64,000 nucleotides of DNA from Hyphomonadaceae bacterium UBA1849 (GCA_002338565.1 DDIN01000005.1:135264-199263); one strand, 5' to 3'; positions 17,207 through 27,061 are shown, numbered from the stretch's first letter. Notes: generated by a model not told the origin, from the letters alone. A program made the numbers and translations.

Positions 17207-20200
17207 GGGGTCCTTCCTCTCTACTGCGTCACTCATTTGCTTGGGCGCAGCATCGCTGACCGGCCACTCGGCCTGGGCACAGGGGAGGGCTTTGTCTCTC
17301 GATACGGCTCAGCAGGCTGGGTATGCCCGCATTGTCGCAAGCTGGGCGGACGGAGACGAAGATAATCCGGAAATTTCTGCGCGTATGGCGGGGCCGGTGC
17401 TTATTCTTCGCTTTGATGAACCTGTTGATCTCGATCTGGATGCACTGCGTGAAGAGCTTCCATCTCACATTGCTGTTGCCCGGCTGAGTGAAGATGGACG
17501 CGAGGCTCGTATCGCTCTGGCGCGTGAATATCGCGTGCACATGTCAGAATCGATTGATCTCACATCCATCGATCTGGTGTCTGAAAGCATGACTAGCGAT
17601 CCGCCGGATGTGGTCTCGCCTTTGGTTGCCGTCTATGAAGCCCGCGCGGAAGAGCGCGCCGCTGCTGCAGAGGCCGCTCGGATCGCTGCGCTTCCGCCGC
17701 CGCTCGATGTAACGGTGCGCGGTTCTGAAGGGCTCGATTTTACTACGCTGGCATTTTATTGGCCGCAGCTGGTCGGCTTTGACATGCAGGATACCGACGA
17801 AGGCGTTCGCATCACCTTCGACCGGCGCGCCAACGCAGACCTTTCTCGCACACGTGTGGACCCGCCTCGCGGTCTTCTCGGCATTGAGGCCGAAAATACA
17901 GAAGAGACGTGGATCGTAGATCTCGACCTGTCTGAAGGCTTCTGGGCGAATGCGGTTGCGGCTGATGATGCTGTGTTAGTGCGATTCCGCGAAGGCTCTC
18001 CGCCACCGGAAACACCAGAAGAAGATGTTGTGCTGCCAGAGGCTCTGGCTGCACTCGCAGCTGAACTGCCGCCTGCCAACTATCTCGCGGCGCCAAGCCG
18101 CAAGCCATATGAGGAGAGCCCTGTTCTCGCAATGGTTAGTGAGGATGGCGATAGTGTTGAGGCGCCTGTCAGTGAAGAAGCACAGCGCGAAGACGATATC
18201 GCCTCCCAGCTTATGGCTGAAGTGCCTATCACCCCGCCGCGCGTCTGGGCTGAAGCTCTGCCACGGTCCGGTGTTGTGGACGTTGATGGCTCTTTGTCGG
18301 GCGGCGTCATACAGCTCGAGCTGAATTTCGCAAATCAGGTGCCTGCGGCCGTGTTTCGGCGGAACAATGTTTTGTGGCTGGCTTTTCCGGCGAATGGTCA
18401 TTTCGATCTGAATGGCATCCAGCAGGCGACGGGCGTTCGCGTTGACGAAGTCACGTCTGAAACAGGTATGGCTATCCGGCTATTCCTTTCGCGAGAACGT
18501 CTCGTGCGGATCACGTCCAGTGGTCGTACATGGGCCATAGAAGCGGGTGGGCCGGGTGAACTTGCTGCGCGCCGTATCCAGCCAGCGCGGACAGCGCATT
18601 CGGGCGGTTCCGGTATTCTGGCTGTCGTACCCGACGCGGGCACGGTGTTTGCACTGGCTGACCCCGAAATCGGTGACCAGCTGGTGTTTGTACCTGCCTT
18701 CAATCCTGCAACGTCCATGGTGCAGGAGCTTTCTTTCGTAGAAGCCGCGTTCCCTGAAACCCTGCACGGCCTTGTGGTGGTGCCGCGTGCAGATGATCTG
18801 AACTTCATTCAACGCGAAGACAACGTTCTTATTGGCCGTGAGGATGGTCTGGCGCTCTCCAGCTGGGGCGTGGATTCCCAGTATACGGGTGGTCAGACGC
18901 TGACGCCGGGCTTCCTCGATGTGGCTGCATGGCGTCATGGCGATCTTGGCAGCTTCTGGGAAAACTATTCAGTTTATTCACGCGCTGCGGCTGCTGCTGA
19001 TCCTGAAGAATGGTCCGGCCAGTCTGCGCTTCTTGAGCTTGCGCGTTTCCTCCTTGCCTGGGAGCTTGCAGCAGAGGCTTACGGCCCACTGGAAGTGGCG
19101 CGGGCAGGCGATGGTCTTCTGGGGCAGGACGCGCAATGGCTCACTATGAAAGGTGCGGCCGACGTGATGATGGGCCGCTATCTTGCAGCCGTTGAGACGC
19201 TGGATCACTCCCGCACGCGCGGCGATGCTGCGGCCAATGCCTGGCTCGGTCTTGCGCTCACCGAACTTGGTGATTGGCGCCGTGCCCGTGAGGCGTTCAT
19301 TGCAGCTGACCCTATGCTCAACGCGCACTCGTCTGAATGGGCAGGTCGTTTCCACGCGGCCGCTGCACGCGCCATGATACGCATGGGCGACGGCGCGGCG
19401 GCTGAACGACACGCAGCGGCGGCGAACCGCAGCGGCGACTCGACAGCAGAAGGTCATGCCCGCCTGACGCTTGGCGAACTGGCGATTGCAGACGAGCGAT
19501 ATGCCGACGCGGCGACAATCTTCGAGCAGTTGATGAACCATCGCAGCCCGAATGTTCGAGTGCGCGCTGAGCTGGCTCACATCCAGCTCGCGCTCGAGCA
19601 GGGGGACATGTCTTATCTGGAAGCGAGTGACCGGCTTGATGCACTGCGCTTCCGCTGGCGGGGCGATGCGCTGGAACTGGAAATCGTGGCTGAGCTGGCC
19701 AAAGCCTATTTTGAGCTCGGTCAGTATCGAGAAGCGCTTGTTTTGGCACAGAACTTTGCCGAGGACTTCCCTGATTTGCCGGGCTCCCGCGAGCTACGCA
19801 TTACGCTGATGGAGTTCTTTGAGGATCTGTATCTGCGCGGTCAGGCAGATAATCTCGACCCGATCTCATCTCTCGCGCTGTTCTATGAGTTCCGCGATCT
19901 GACGCCGATTGGCCCGGATGGTGACCGTATGGTGCGCATGCTGGCGAACCGTCTCGTTGATTTTGACCTGCTTGATCCGGCTACCGAGCTTCTCTCCTAT
20001 CAGGTCGAGAACCGGAACCTGATCGGCATAGGCCGTGCGCAAATCGCGGCTGATCTGGCGTCTATCTACCTACTGGATCGCCGTCCGGAGCAGGCTCTGC
20101 AGACACTGAATGCCTCCCGCGTTCCGGGCCTGAGTGACGAGCTACGAATTGAGCGTCGTCTTCTTGAGGCCGCTGCCCATATGGAATTGCAGCGCTTTGG

Positions 20201-20612
20201 CCATGCGATCGAGCTTTTGGAGCCGTTGGATGACCAGCGCGCGCTGGACTTGTTAGCAGAAGTTCATTGGCGCTCGCGCACATGGGGTGCAGCGGGCCGT
20301 GCGCTTCAACGCACACTGCCACCGCCGGGCTCGCGCCTGTCACAAGCGCAAATCCAGACAGCTGTTCGCGCCGCCGTCGCCTATCGCCTTGATTCCAACT
20401 ATGACGGCCTTGCGAGCCTGCGTAGTGAATATGCCGCGTCTATGGCCGGCACAAACGAGGCCGACACGTTCAATCTGCTCACAGGTAGCAATCAGGTCTC
20501 TTCCAGTCGCCTGAGCGACACAGTGCGAGAGCTGGCAGATACGACAACGGCTGATGCCTTCCTTGCAGGGCTACGCGAGCGTTTCAATGCTGGACGTGAC
20601 GACGCCCTCTAG
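17196..20612 (+). CDS. Large secreted TPR protein of the flagellar operon (1138 aa)
   Basis: The protein opens with a signal peptide (MPLKGSFLSTASLICLGAAS, ending HSAWA). The N-terminal half is beta-rich with no motif I can name. From about residue 640 onward are helical TPR-like repeats, e.g. ANAWLGLALTELGDWRRAREAF and a later AAANRSGDSTAEGHARLTLG. The start ATG lies inside the 3' end of motE, so it is translationally coupled to the fliL-fliM-motE string. Periplasmic location and operon context suggest a scaffold for the motor or stator, by inference only. The upstream in-frame start adds 8 residues before the signal peptide and is less likely. Confidence 0.75.
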   Translation: MPLKGSFLSTASLICLGAASLTGHSAWAQGRALSLDTAQQAGYARIVASWADGDEDNPEISARMAGPVLILRFDEPVDLDLDALREELPSHIAVARLSEDGREARIALAREYRVHMSESIDLTSIDLVSESMTSDPPDVVSPLVAVYEARAEERAAAAEAARIAALPPPLDVTVRGSEGLDFTTLAFYWPQLVGFDMQDTDEGVRITFDRRANADLSRTRVDPPRGLLGIEAENTEETWIVDLDLSEGFWANAVAADDAVLVRFREGSPPPETPEEDVVLPEALAALAAELPPANYLAAPSRKPYEESPVLAMVSEDGDSVEAPVSEEAQREDDIASQLMAEVPITPPRVWAEALPRSGVVDVDGSLSGGVIQLELNFANQVPAAVFRRNNVLWLAFPANGHFDLNGIQQATGVRVDEVTSETGMAIRLFLSRERLVRITSSGRTWAIEAGGPGELAARRIQPARTAHSGGSGILAVVPDAGTVFALADPEIGDQLVFVPAFNPATSMVQELSFVEAAFPETLHGLVVVPRADDLNFIQREDNVLIGREDGLALSSWGVDSQYTGGQTLTPGFLDVAAWRHGDLGSFWENYSVYSRAAAAADPEEWSGQSALLELARFLLAWELAAEAYGPLEVARAGDGLLGQDAQWLTMKGAADVMMGRYLAAVETLDHSRTRGDAAANAWLGLALTELGDWRRAREAFIAADPMLNAHSSEWAGRFHAAAARAMIRMGDGAAAERHAAAANRSGDSTAEGHARLTLGELAIADERYADAATIFEQLMNHRSPNVRVRAELAHIQLALEQGDMSYLEASDRLDALRFRWRGDALELEIVAELAKAYFELGQYREALVLAQNFAEDFPDLPGSRELRITLMEFFEDLYLRGQADNLDPISSLALFYEFRDLTPIGPDGDRMVRMLANRLVDFDLLDPATELLSYQVENRNLIGIGRAQIAADLASIYLLDRRPEQALQTLNASRVPGLSDELRIERRLLEAAAHMELQRFGHAIELLEPLDDQRALDLLAEVHWRSRTWGAAGRALQRTLPPPGSRLSQAQIQTAVRAAVAYRLDSNYDGLASLRSEYAASMAGTNEADTFNLLTGSNQVSSSRLSDTVRELADTTTADAFLAGLRERFNAGRDDAL

Positions 20613-21102
20613 TAAAGGACGTTATAAAGTCGCATTGCCAATCTCACTAAAACGTCTTATCCGCAAAAGTGTGAGAGCTTGGTCTTCCATAGGTGCTGCG
20701 CTTAATGCGGCGTTTGCTTTCGTCCTGACGCTAAGTCTGGTCGCTCGGGCGATTGTGCCTGACGGCTATATGCTGGCCCAGGACGAGCAGGGCGCGATGA
20801 CAATGCAAATCTGTACCGCTGGTATGGAGATGCGGTATGTCAGCGTTGATCCGGCAACTGGCCTATGGGTAGAAAGCGATGCGGGCGGGCATATTCCGTC
20901 CGGTTCTCACGATGCCGATGGTTCCGAGGTTTGTGAATTCTCTATCCTGACATCCGTAGCCGACGCGCCATCTGACAACGCCATTGCCATTCCGGTTGCG
21001 TTCGGCCTGCCGATGCTTGGGAGCTCAGTCTACATTGCTGCGAGCCATGTAAGACCGGTTCTGCCGCCTCTGCCTGCTCGAGGCCCCCCGACACACGTCT
21101 GA
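20587..21102 (+). CDS. DUF2946-like membrane protein next to a TonB receptor
   Basis: A protein of about 171 aa with one hydrophobic segment (AALNAAFAFVLTLSLVARAI) and then PDGYMLAQDEQGAMTMQICT. A late Cys follows in CEFSILTSV. The PDGYM…ICTA…C pattern matches DUF2946 proteins, which often sit beside copper-linked TonB receptors. The start is uncertain: the ATG at 20587 overlaps the TPR gene by 26 bp, and a TTG at 20635 is the alternative. It precedes the TonB receptor by 65 bp on the same strand. Confidence 0.6.
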   Translation: MLDVTTPSSKGRYKVALPISLKRLIRKSVRAWSSIGAALNAAFAFVLTLSLVARAIVPDGYMLAQDEQGAMTMQICTAGMEMRYVSVDPATGLWVESDAGGHIPSGSHDADGSEVCEFSILTSVADAPSDNAIAIPVAFGLPMLGSSVYIAASHVRPVLPPLPARGPPTHV

Positions 21103-21167
21103 TTTTTCAAACAAATCCAACTGACGTTTTTGAGCGCGCCCAAAGAGGTGCGCCGGGGAAATTATAA

Positions 21168-23264
21168 ATGAGTACGAAAATGATTTACGGCGCCAGTCTT
21201 GCGGCGCTGCTGGCCGCGGCTGATCCGGCATTTGCGCAGCATGAAGCGCCTGCGCTTCAGGATGTCGTGATTGTCACCGGGCACCATGAATATGACGAAA
21301 CCGAAATTGGGGTTTCGCCTGACTATATGCCGACAGAGGGCGCAGACATCACGCGTCTGATCGCGCGAACTCCGGGTGCAGCCCGCATTGGCAATGGGGA
21401 GCTCTCGGGGCAGGTCCAGTATAGGGGGATGTTCGGAGAACGCCTGAACCTGCGCGTAGATGGTCAGCACTTCGGCTCGGGCGGGCCAAACCTCATGGAT
21501 CCAGCATTCCATTATGCGCCTGCGCCGCTGGTTCGTCGAATCGTGATTGATCGCGGTGTCAGCCCGGTGAGCGAGGGGCCTGGCCTTGGCGGCGGCGCGG
21601 ATGCCGTGTTCAAACGGGTAGATTACTCTGGTGATGCTGCACCGACATTGGCTTATGATTTGTCCGCTGGCTATCGCACGGCTGACAGCAGCTATTCTTA
21701 TGGCGGTGTTGCAGGACTTTCTACCGATAGCTGGCGTTTAAATCTGCTCGGCTCATATGAAGATGGTGATGACCTCGAGTATGGCGATGGCACAATAGGC
21801 GGCACGTCCTATACGCGCGCGGTTCTTGGCGCTTCAGGCGGTGTTCGCTTTGGGGCACATGAGGTCAGTGCGGATATTCGTCGACATGAAGCCGGTCCGG
21901 CGGGCAATCCGCCATTCCCGATGGATATTCGCTACATGGATACCGACTTCGCGAAAGCGCGATATCTCGGCGAGTTTGACCTATTCACGCTGGAAGCAAA
22001 TTTGGGATCGGTGAGCGTCGTACACGCGATGAATAATTTCGATCTGCGTCCGGCACCGGCATCACCCATGATGTGGCGGGAAACCCCAGCCTATGCTGAC
22101 ACGACCACCGGCGATGTGTCTGCCAGTTTCAATCAATGGGGCGGTCGCCTTGAACTTGGTCTGGATGCATACCGCGCTGAGCACAGCGCGACGATTACGA
22201 ATCCGAACAATTCTAATTTCTTCGTTGCAGCGATTCCCGATGCCGAAGTTGAACGTTTCGGAATGTTTGCGGAATGGCGGGGCGCTGTAGGCTCTTTAAA
22301 TTCAGAGCTTGGCCTGCGTGTGGACCGCCATACCTCGGATGTGGGTGAGGCTTCAGTCGGGGCTGCTTTGCCTCCTGCTCCTGGCATGCTTGCCATGGCG
22401 TACAACGGTGTTGATCGTAGTTTTGAGGATACGGGTGTTGATGCCGTTGCGCGTTTCTTCACAGATGAACGCGATGGCTTTGTATGGCGCTTCACGCTGG
22501 CACACAAAACTCATGCGCCGACCTATTTGCAGCGCTATGGCTGGATGCCAATCCCGGCAAGTGGCGGCCTGGCTGATGGCAACACTTATGTCGGCAATCT
22601 CGATCTTGAGCTCGAACGGGCACTGATCGCTGAAGTGGGATTCGATTATTTCGGCGACCGTTTCTATGCGCGGCCGACGGTGTATACCCGTCAGGTGAGC
22701 AATTTCGTACAGGGCGGGCCGTTTGATAGCACGCCGGGCGTTATTGATACGCCACAAGAAATGATCTCGAACATGAATGGCGACCCGACACCTTTGCGTT
22801 GGGCTAATGTTGATGCCGAGTTCTACGGTCTGGATATGGACTTCGGGTATGACTTTGAAGGTCCGCTCCGTTTTGATGGCGTTCTTAACTATGTGCGCGG
22901 CAAACGCGGAGACGTCGACGACAACCTCTATCGCATAGCTCCCCCCAACCTCACAGGCGCGTTGACCTGGCAGGAGCATATGTGGTCGGCCTCAATGGAG
23001 GTGCGTGCGGTCGCTGAGCAGGACGAAGTCTCGGCGACCAACAGCGAGCAGCCAACTTCGGGTTATGTCACTATGGGCCTGTTTGCCGACTGGCATATGA
23101 CCCAAAGCGTCCACGTCAGTGTGGGGGTCGAGAATCTGTTTGACCACGTCTATCGCGATCACCTGTCCGGCTATAACCGGAATTCCGGATCCGACGTCAC
23201 CGTTGGCACCCGTCTGCCCGGGGCAGGGCGCAGCGCGTTTGTTCGTATCGGAATTGTTGGCTGA
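21168..23264 (+). CDS. OprC-like TonB-dependent outer-membrane receptor (probable copper)
   Basis: The 698-aa protein has a signal peptide (MSTKMIYGASLAALLAAADP, ending AFA). A plug domain follows, with DVVIVTGHHEYDETEIGVSP and GNGELSGQVQYRGMFGERLN, then a long beta barrel. GNPPFPMDIRYMDTDFAKAR in the barrel resembles the OprC/NosA copper-receptor branch. Expected to import a metal or its complex across the outer membrane using TonB-ExbBD energy; copper is inferred from the OprC resemblance and the DUF2946 neighbour. A bidirectional terminator follows. Confidence 0.75.
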   Translation: MSTKMIYGASLAALLAAADPAFAQHEAPALQDVVIVTGHHEYDETEIGVSPDYMPTEGADITRLIARTPGAARIGNGELSGQVQYRGMFGERLNLRVDGQHFGSGGPNLMDPAFHYAPAPLVRRIVIDRGVSPVSEGPGLGGGADAVFKRVDYSGDAAPTLAYDLSAGYRTADSSYSYGGVAGLSTDSWRLNLLGSYEDGDDLEYGDGTIGGTSYTRAVLGASGGVRFGAHEVSADIRRHEAGPAGNPPFPMDIRYMDTDFAKARYLGEFDLFTLEANLGSVSVVHAMNNFDLRPAPASPMMWRETPAYADTTTGDVSASFNQWGGRLELGLDAYRAEHSATITNPNNSNFFVAAIPDAEVERFGMFAEWRGAVGSLNSELGLRVDRHTSDVGEASVGAALPPAPGMLAMAYNGVDRSFEDTGVDAVARFFTDERDGFVWRFTLAHKTHAPTYLQRYGWMPIPASGGLADGNTYVGNLDLELERALIAEVGFDYFGDRFYARPTVYTRQVSNFVQGGPFDSTPGVIDTPQEMISNMNGDPTPLRWANVDAEFYGLDMDFGYDFEGPLRFDGVLNYVRGKRGDVDDNLYRIAPPNLTGALTWQEHMWSASMEVRAVAEQDEVSATNSEQPTSGYVTMGLFADWHMTQSVHVSVGVENLFDHVYRDHLSGYNRNSGSDVTVGTRLPGAGRSAFVRIGIVG

Positions 23265-23350
23265 ACTTCGTAACAGCCAGCATAGGCGCGCCTTCGTCCT
23301 GTTCCCCAACCTATGCCAGATTGCCCTCAGGACGGGCGCGCCGAAAAACG

Positions 23351-23378
23351 AAACCCCGCCAGTTATTGGCGGGGTTTC
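23351..23378. terminator. Bidirectional terminator between the TonB receptor and phoH
   Basis: AACCCCGCC pairs with GGCGGGGTT around a short AGTTATT loop, flanked by A-rich sequence on the left and T-rich on the right. It lies between two convergent genes and can serve both. Confidence 0.85.
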
Positions 23379-23405
23379 TGCGTATGTTGAGAGAGTGTTT
23401 GGAGG

Positions 23406-24212
23406 TTAGAGGGTGTCGAGCATCTGCGCGACGAGCGGGTGGCGAACCACATCCTCGGCTTGCAGGCGAACGACGGCGACATCCGACATGGCTTCAAGCT
23501 TGTCTGCGGCTTTAGCCAGTCCGGAAATTTCGGGAAGAAGGTCTGACTGGGCAGGGTCACCTGTCACAACCATTGTGGAGTGCCAGCCCAGACGGGTAAG
23601 CAGCATTTTCAGCTGCGTGTAGGTGCAGTTTTGCGCCTCATCGACGACAACAAAGGCATTGTTGAGCGTCCGTCCGCGCATGAAGCCGATCGGTGCGATC
23701 TCGATTACACCTTCAGCCAGCATGTCTTTCAGCTGTTTCGGTGAAAGACGGTCCGATAACGCGTCATAGAGAGGGCGCAGGTATGGCGCGAGCTTGTCTT
23801 CCATTGCGCCTGGCAGGAAGCCGATCTGCTCGCCAGCTTCAACAGCAGGTCGGGCAAGGACAATCCGGCCCACTTCGCCTTTCTGCAGGGCTTCAACGGC
23901 TTTGGTGATCGCCAGATAGGTTTTGCCCGTACCAGCAGGGCCGAGCGCGCAGATGAGGTTGTGTCCGTCTATGGCTTTCATCAGCTCGGCCTGACCTTCA
24001 GATCTTGGTTTTACATTCTTGGTGTAGCGCTGCTCGCGCTGTGGTTCTTTTGGCTTCCGGTTCCATGATCGGCCCCGCTCTTCGTCGTCCGGGGACCAGC
24101 CGCCATCAATGGCGTACAGGCCTTTGGAGTTGTTCCGGGCTTCGTCGTCGAAATAGGCTTCCGTGTTGAATTCGGCATTGCGAATTTTGCGGACTGCAGT
24201 TCGTTTACCCAT
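23406..24212 (-). CDS. phoH: PhoH-family ATPase
   Basis: The 268-aa protein has a charged N-terminal region followed by the PhoH P-loop domain: GPAGTGKTYLA with Lys97, LARPAVEAGEQIGFLPG, and VVDEAQN as Walker B. It ends with DVVRHPLVAQMLDTL. PhoH proteins are ATP-hydrolysing RNA-associated proteins of uncertain physiological role. It is not next to ybeY, so it is probably the second, stand-alone PhoH type. The ATG at 24212 is preceded by AAGGAG; the longer frame upstream is low-complexity and has no homologous look. Confidence 0.9.
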   Translation of the reverse strand: MGKRTAVRKIRNAEFNTEAYFDDEARNNSKGLYAIDGGWSPDDEERGRSWNRKPKEPQREQRYTKNVKPRSEGQAELMKAIDGHNLICALGPAGTGKTYLAITKAVEALQKGEVGRIVLARPAVEAGEQIGFLPGAMEDKLAPYLRPLYDALSDRLSPKQLKDMLAEGVIEIAPIGFMRGRTLNNAFVVVDEAQNCTYTQLKMLLTRLGWHSTMVVTGDPAQSDLLPEISGLAKAADKLEAMSDVAVVRLQAEDVVRHPLVAQMLDTL

Positions 24213-24502
24213 GGTACTCTCCTTGGCTTTGCACAAAGAAAAACGCCGCAGGCCTGTGGGCGCTGCGGCGTTCGAAAAAAGCGGGAAAAGAAGCGGCGGC
24301 TGCTGCCGCTCGAGTGTCCGGGCCGGGCCCGTCTGGCAAGGCAAATAATGCTGCCACATGCACCTCTTCTGACTGGTGCGAAGATCGGCTTGAGAGCGAA
24401 TCTCCGCGAATCCTTAGACAAGTCCACCATACAACAGTTAATAGATATACAAGACGCGTTTTACTGCGAATTTTGTGTGAATACTGAATGGGGAAGTTGA
24501 AT

Positions 24503-25030
24503 ATGGCGATCTATGACCTTGGAGATAAACAGGTTTCTACGCCGGGTGATGGCAAGTACTGGGTTGCAGACAATGCCACAGTACTAGGCAGCGTAGTGCT
24601 TAAAGAAGGTGCAAGTGTCTGGTTTAACGTCGTCATTCGGGGTGACAACGACCCGATTACCATTGGCGAGAACTCCAATGTGCAAGACGGAAGCGTACTG
24701 CATACAGATGCGGGCGTGCCACTGACCATCGGGAAGAATGTAACCGTTGGTCATATGGCGATGCTGCACGGCTGTACGATTGGTGACAATTCGCTCATCG
24801 GTATTGGTGCGACTGTTCTGAACCGCGCGAAGATTGGCAAGAACTGCATTATCGGTGCACACGCGCTCATTCCTGAGGGCAAAGAAATTCCTGACAATTC
24901 ACTTGTTATGGGCGCGCCGGGTAAGGTCATTCGTCAGGTTGATGAAGGCGGCGAACAAATGCTGACGGCTTCAGCGCTCCATTATGTCGAGAACTGGAAG
25001 CGCTACGTCACCGGATTGAAAAAAGTGTAA
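24503..25030 (+). CDS. Gamma-carbonic-anhydrase-like hexapeptide-repeat protein
   Basis: The 175-aa protein is a left-handed beta helix built of hexapeptide repeats (VLGSVV, VVIRGD, ITIGEN, VTVGHM, CTIGDN, IGIGAT). Candidate zinc His residues occur in GSVLHTD and GHMAMLHGC, the gamma-carbonic anhydrase pattern also seen in YrdA/CaiE-type proteins. The C-terminal helix has [11 protein letters not shown]. Carbonic anhydrase activity is possible but not assured in this branch. The ATG at 24503 has GGGGAAG at good spacing and is preferred over one five codons upstream. Confidence 0.85.
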   Translation: MAIYDLGDKQVSTPGDGKYWVADNATVLGSVVLKEGASVWFNVVIRGDNDPITIGENSNVQDGSVLHTDAGVPLTIGKNVTVGHMAMLHGCTIGDNSLIGIGATVLNRAKIGKNCIIGAHALIPEGKEIPDNSLVMGAPGKVIRQVDEGGEQMLTASALHYVENWKRYVTGLKKV

Positions 25031-25046
25031 CGTCGTAACAGTACGG

Positions 25047-25073
25047 GTTAAGAATTTGACCTGATTTCTTAAC
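25047..25073. promoter_or_regulatory. Inverted repeat upstream of the unknown gene at 25124
   Basis: GTTAAGAA (25047-25054) and TTCTTAAC (25066-25073) are perfect inverted 8-mers with an 11-bp spacer, 50 bp before the next start. Operator-like symmetry; no U-tract, so it is less likely to be a terminator of the preceding gene. Confidence 0.4.
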
Positions 25074-25123
25074 GCTTTGTTTGTCCGCCATTCCTATCCT
25101 GTAGATGGATGGGATGAATACAG

Positions 25124-26023
25124 ATGAGCTTCTGGAATATTGCGCAGCAGAATGCGGGTTACCTTTTGGTAGACGGTGCATTCAGCCTCCTCAAGGACAG
25201 TGAGGACAGCAGTATCGAAAGTCTGCCTGAGCAGCCGGGCGTTGTTGTACAACGCTTCGACGCAAGGCTCTTTCATGCCGCTGACACGCGCAATCTCCGG
25301 AAGCTCACTCAGTCTAACACGAATCCGCGGTGCTCGAGCTGGTATAATGAGCTTGTGCGAAATGCCGAATTCGATGTGCCAGAGCTCTGCGACTTTTCTC
25401 TGCATATTGCCGAAGCGCCGTTCGGGCGTCGTGAACTGGCTGAGTGCCTGACGATGAATTTGTCGTCATTCTGGCGCCGTATAGAGGGAGACCAGACCGG
25501 TCACTATCAGAACCGCGCATCGGATATCTGGCAGCGCATGATGCTGACGCATCGTGAGCTTATTGAGGAAGGCGGCAGTCAGGCGCTTCATGTGGCCCCG
25601 GTTAGGTGGGGCGGAGCATCCTGGGTGTCAGGCCCCGGCATTCTGATCGTGCAGGACCGGCATGATGATGTCATCTTTATCGACAGTACTGCTGACATTC
25701 CTGCGCAATATATCATGCATGCAAGGCGTACCCAGCTTTCAACATTGCGACAGCGCATTGGTGAGCGGTTCCTCAATATGCCATTGCGAACTTCGGCGAC
25801 CGGTGCGCAGGCTTTCACCGAGAGTGGAGAACTGGAAGTCTCTTCATTTCTGCGATCGTGTCGTGTTTCTTTCTTCCCGATACAAATTGGTCGCGCGGAG
25901 GTCTGCGAAGACCTGATCGAGCGTTTGCGTCCGGAACTTAATGACTTCACCGGCGCCAGACCGTTTGAGCGCCGCCGCGAGTTTCACCGGCCGACCCACC
26001 GGAAGCATCGCATCTGGGGCTAA
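25124..26023 (+). CDS. Uncharacterised 299-aa protein
   Basis: I do not recognise a family. The protein has no signal peptide or membrane segment. A central mixed alpha/beta region reads SFWRRIEGDQTGHYQNRASD, then VSGPGILIVQDRHDDVIFID. The C-terminus is strongly basic with many His/Arg (RRREFHRPTHRKHRIWG). The region from about 115 to 200 has the size and strand pattern of a PAS-like domain, but this is only a visual impression. Codon use is like the neighbours. It stands between the gamma-CA gene and ddl, with an inverted repeat in its promoter region. Confidence 0.6.
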   Translation: MSFWNIAQQNAGYLLVDGAFSLLKDSEDSSIESLPEQPGVVVQRFDARLFHAADTRNLRKLTQSNTNPRCSSWYNELVRNAEFDVPELCDFSLHIAEAPFGRRELAECLTMNLSSFWRRIEGDQTGHYQNRASDIWQRMMLTHRELIEEGGSQALHVAPVRWGGASWVSGPGILIVQDRHDDVIFIDSTADIPAQYIMHARRTQLSTLRQRIGERFLNMPLRTSATGAQAFTESGELEVSSFLRSCRVSFFPIQIGRAEVCEDLIERLRPELNDFTGARPFERRREFHRPTHRKHRIWG

Positions 26024-26149
26024 GTCCTGAAAAGCAGGAATTGTCGGTCAAATAGGTGTAAACCTCTTCCCAAATTCCGCGAATTCGCCTCAGGCTTGCC
26101 TGAATTGGCGGGAGAATACCCTTCAGTAGTGTCAGTCAGGAGAGCGCAG

Positions 26150-27061
26150 ATGAAACGCGTCGCAGTAGTGTATGGCGGTTGGTCCTCAGAGCGGGACGTT
26201 TCTATTTCGTCGGGCACGGCTATGGCGAAGGCTGCGCGGGAAACCGGCAAATACGACGTCATCGAAATCGACGCGACGCGCGAGTTGGCGCAGCAACTGA
26301 AAGATGCTGCACCGGATGTGGTCCTGAACGGCCTGCATGGCCCTGGCGGCGAGGATGGTTGTGTTCAGGGTCTGTTTGAGGTTCTGGGCATTCCTTACAC
26401 GCATTGTGGTGTGGCGGCGTCCGCTGTTGCAATGGACAAGCGCAAGTCGAAAGCTGTGTATGCGCAGAACGACATCGAAATCGCGAAAGACGTGAAAGTC
26501 ACGCGTGCGGAAGCGTCTGCTGAGCACCCGCTTGAGCCGCCATATGTGATCAAGCCAATTGCGGAAGGGTCCAGCTTTGGCGTTGTGATGGTGAAAAAAG
26601 GAACCAATGCACCGGCCGACATTCTGATGTCTGAAAGCTGGACTTACGGCGATAATCTCATGGCTGAGGAGTTCATTCCGGGCCGCGAACTCTCGGTCGG
26701 AGTCATGGGCGATCGCGCTTTATGTGTTACCGAGATCGTAACGTTAAGAGAGTTTTACGATTTTGACGCAAAATATGCGAGTGGGGGATCGCGCCATGTG
26801 GTGCCGGCTGACCTGCCCGAGGATGTGACGAGACGTGCGCTTAAAGCCAGTCTCAAAGCACACCAGGCGCTGGGCTGTCGCGGTGTGACGCGATCCGACT
26901 TTCGTTATGACGACGAGAGAGACCGGCTCGTGATTTTGGAAACCAATACACAGCCAGGCATGACGCCAACCTCTCTCGTCCCCGAACAGGCGGCCCATCT
27001 GGGAATTTCTTTCCCGGAATTGGTCGAGTGGATGATTGAGGATGCATCATGCCCCAGGTGA
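26150..27061 (+). CDS. ddl: D-alanine--D-alanine ligase
   Basis: This ATP-grasp ligase makes D-Ala-D-Ala for the peptidoglycan stem peptide. The 303-aa protein has [19 protein letters not shown] at the N-terminus, [13 protein letters not shown] for ATP binding, [13 protein letters not shown], and the metal-site/substrate segment [18 protein letters not shown]. The ATG at 26150 follows AGGAG. The 3' end overlaps ftsQ by 13 bp. It opens the second dcw segment (ddl-ftsQ-ftsA-ftsZ). Confidence 0.96.
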   Translation: MKRVAVVYGGWSSERDVSISSGTAMAKAARETGKYDVIEIDATRELAQQLKDAAPDVVLNGLHGPGGEDGCVQGLFEVLGIPYTHCGVAASAVAMDKRKSKAVYAQNDIEIAKDVKVTRAEASAEHPLEPPYVIKPIAEGSSFGVVMVKKGTNAPADILMSESWTYGDNLMAEEFIPGRELSVGVMGDRALCVTEIVTLREFYDFDAKYASGGSRHVVPADLPEDVTRRALKASLKAHQALGCRGVTRSDFRYDDERDRLVILETNTQPGMTPTSLVPEQAAHLGISFPELVEWMIEDASCPR

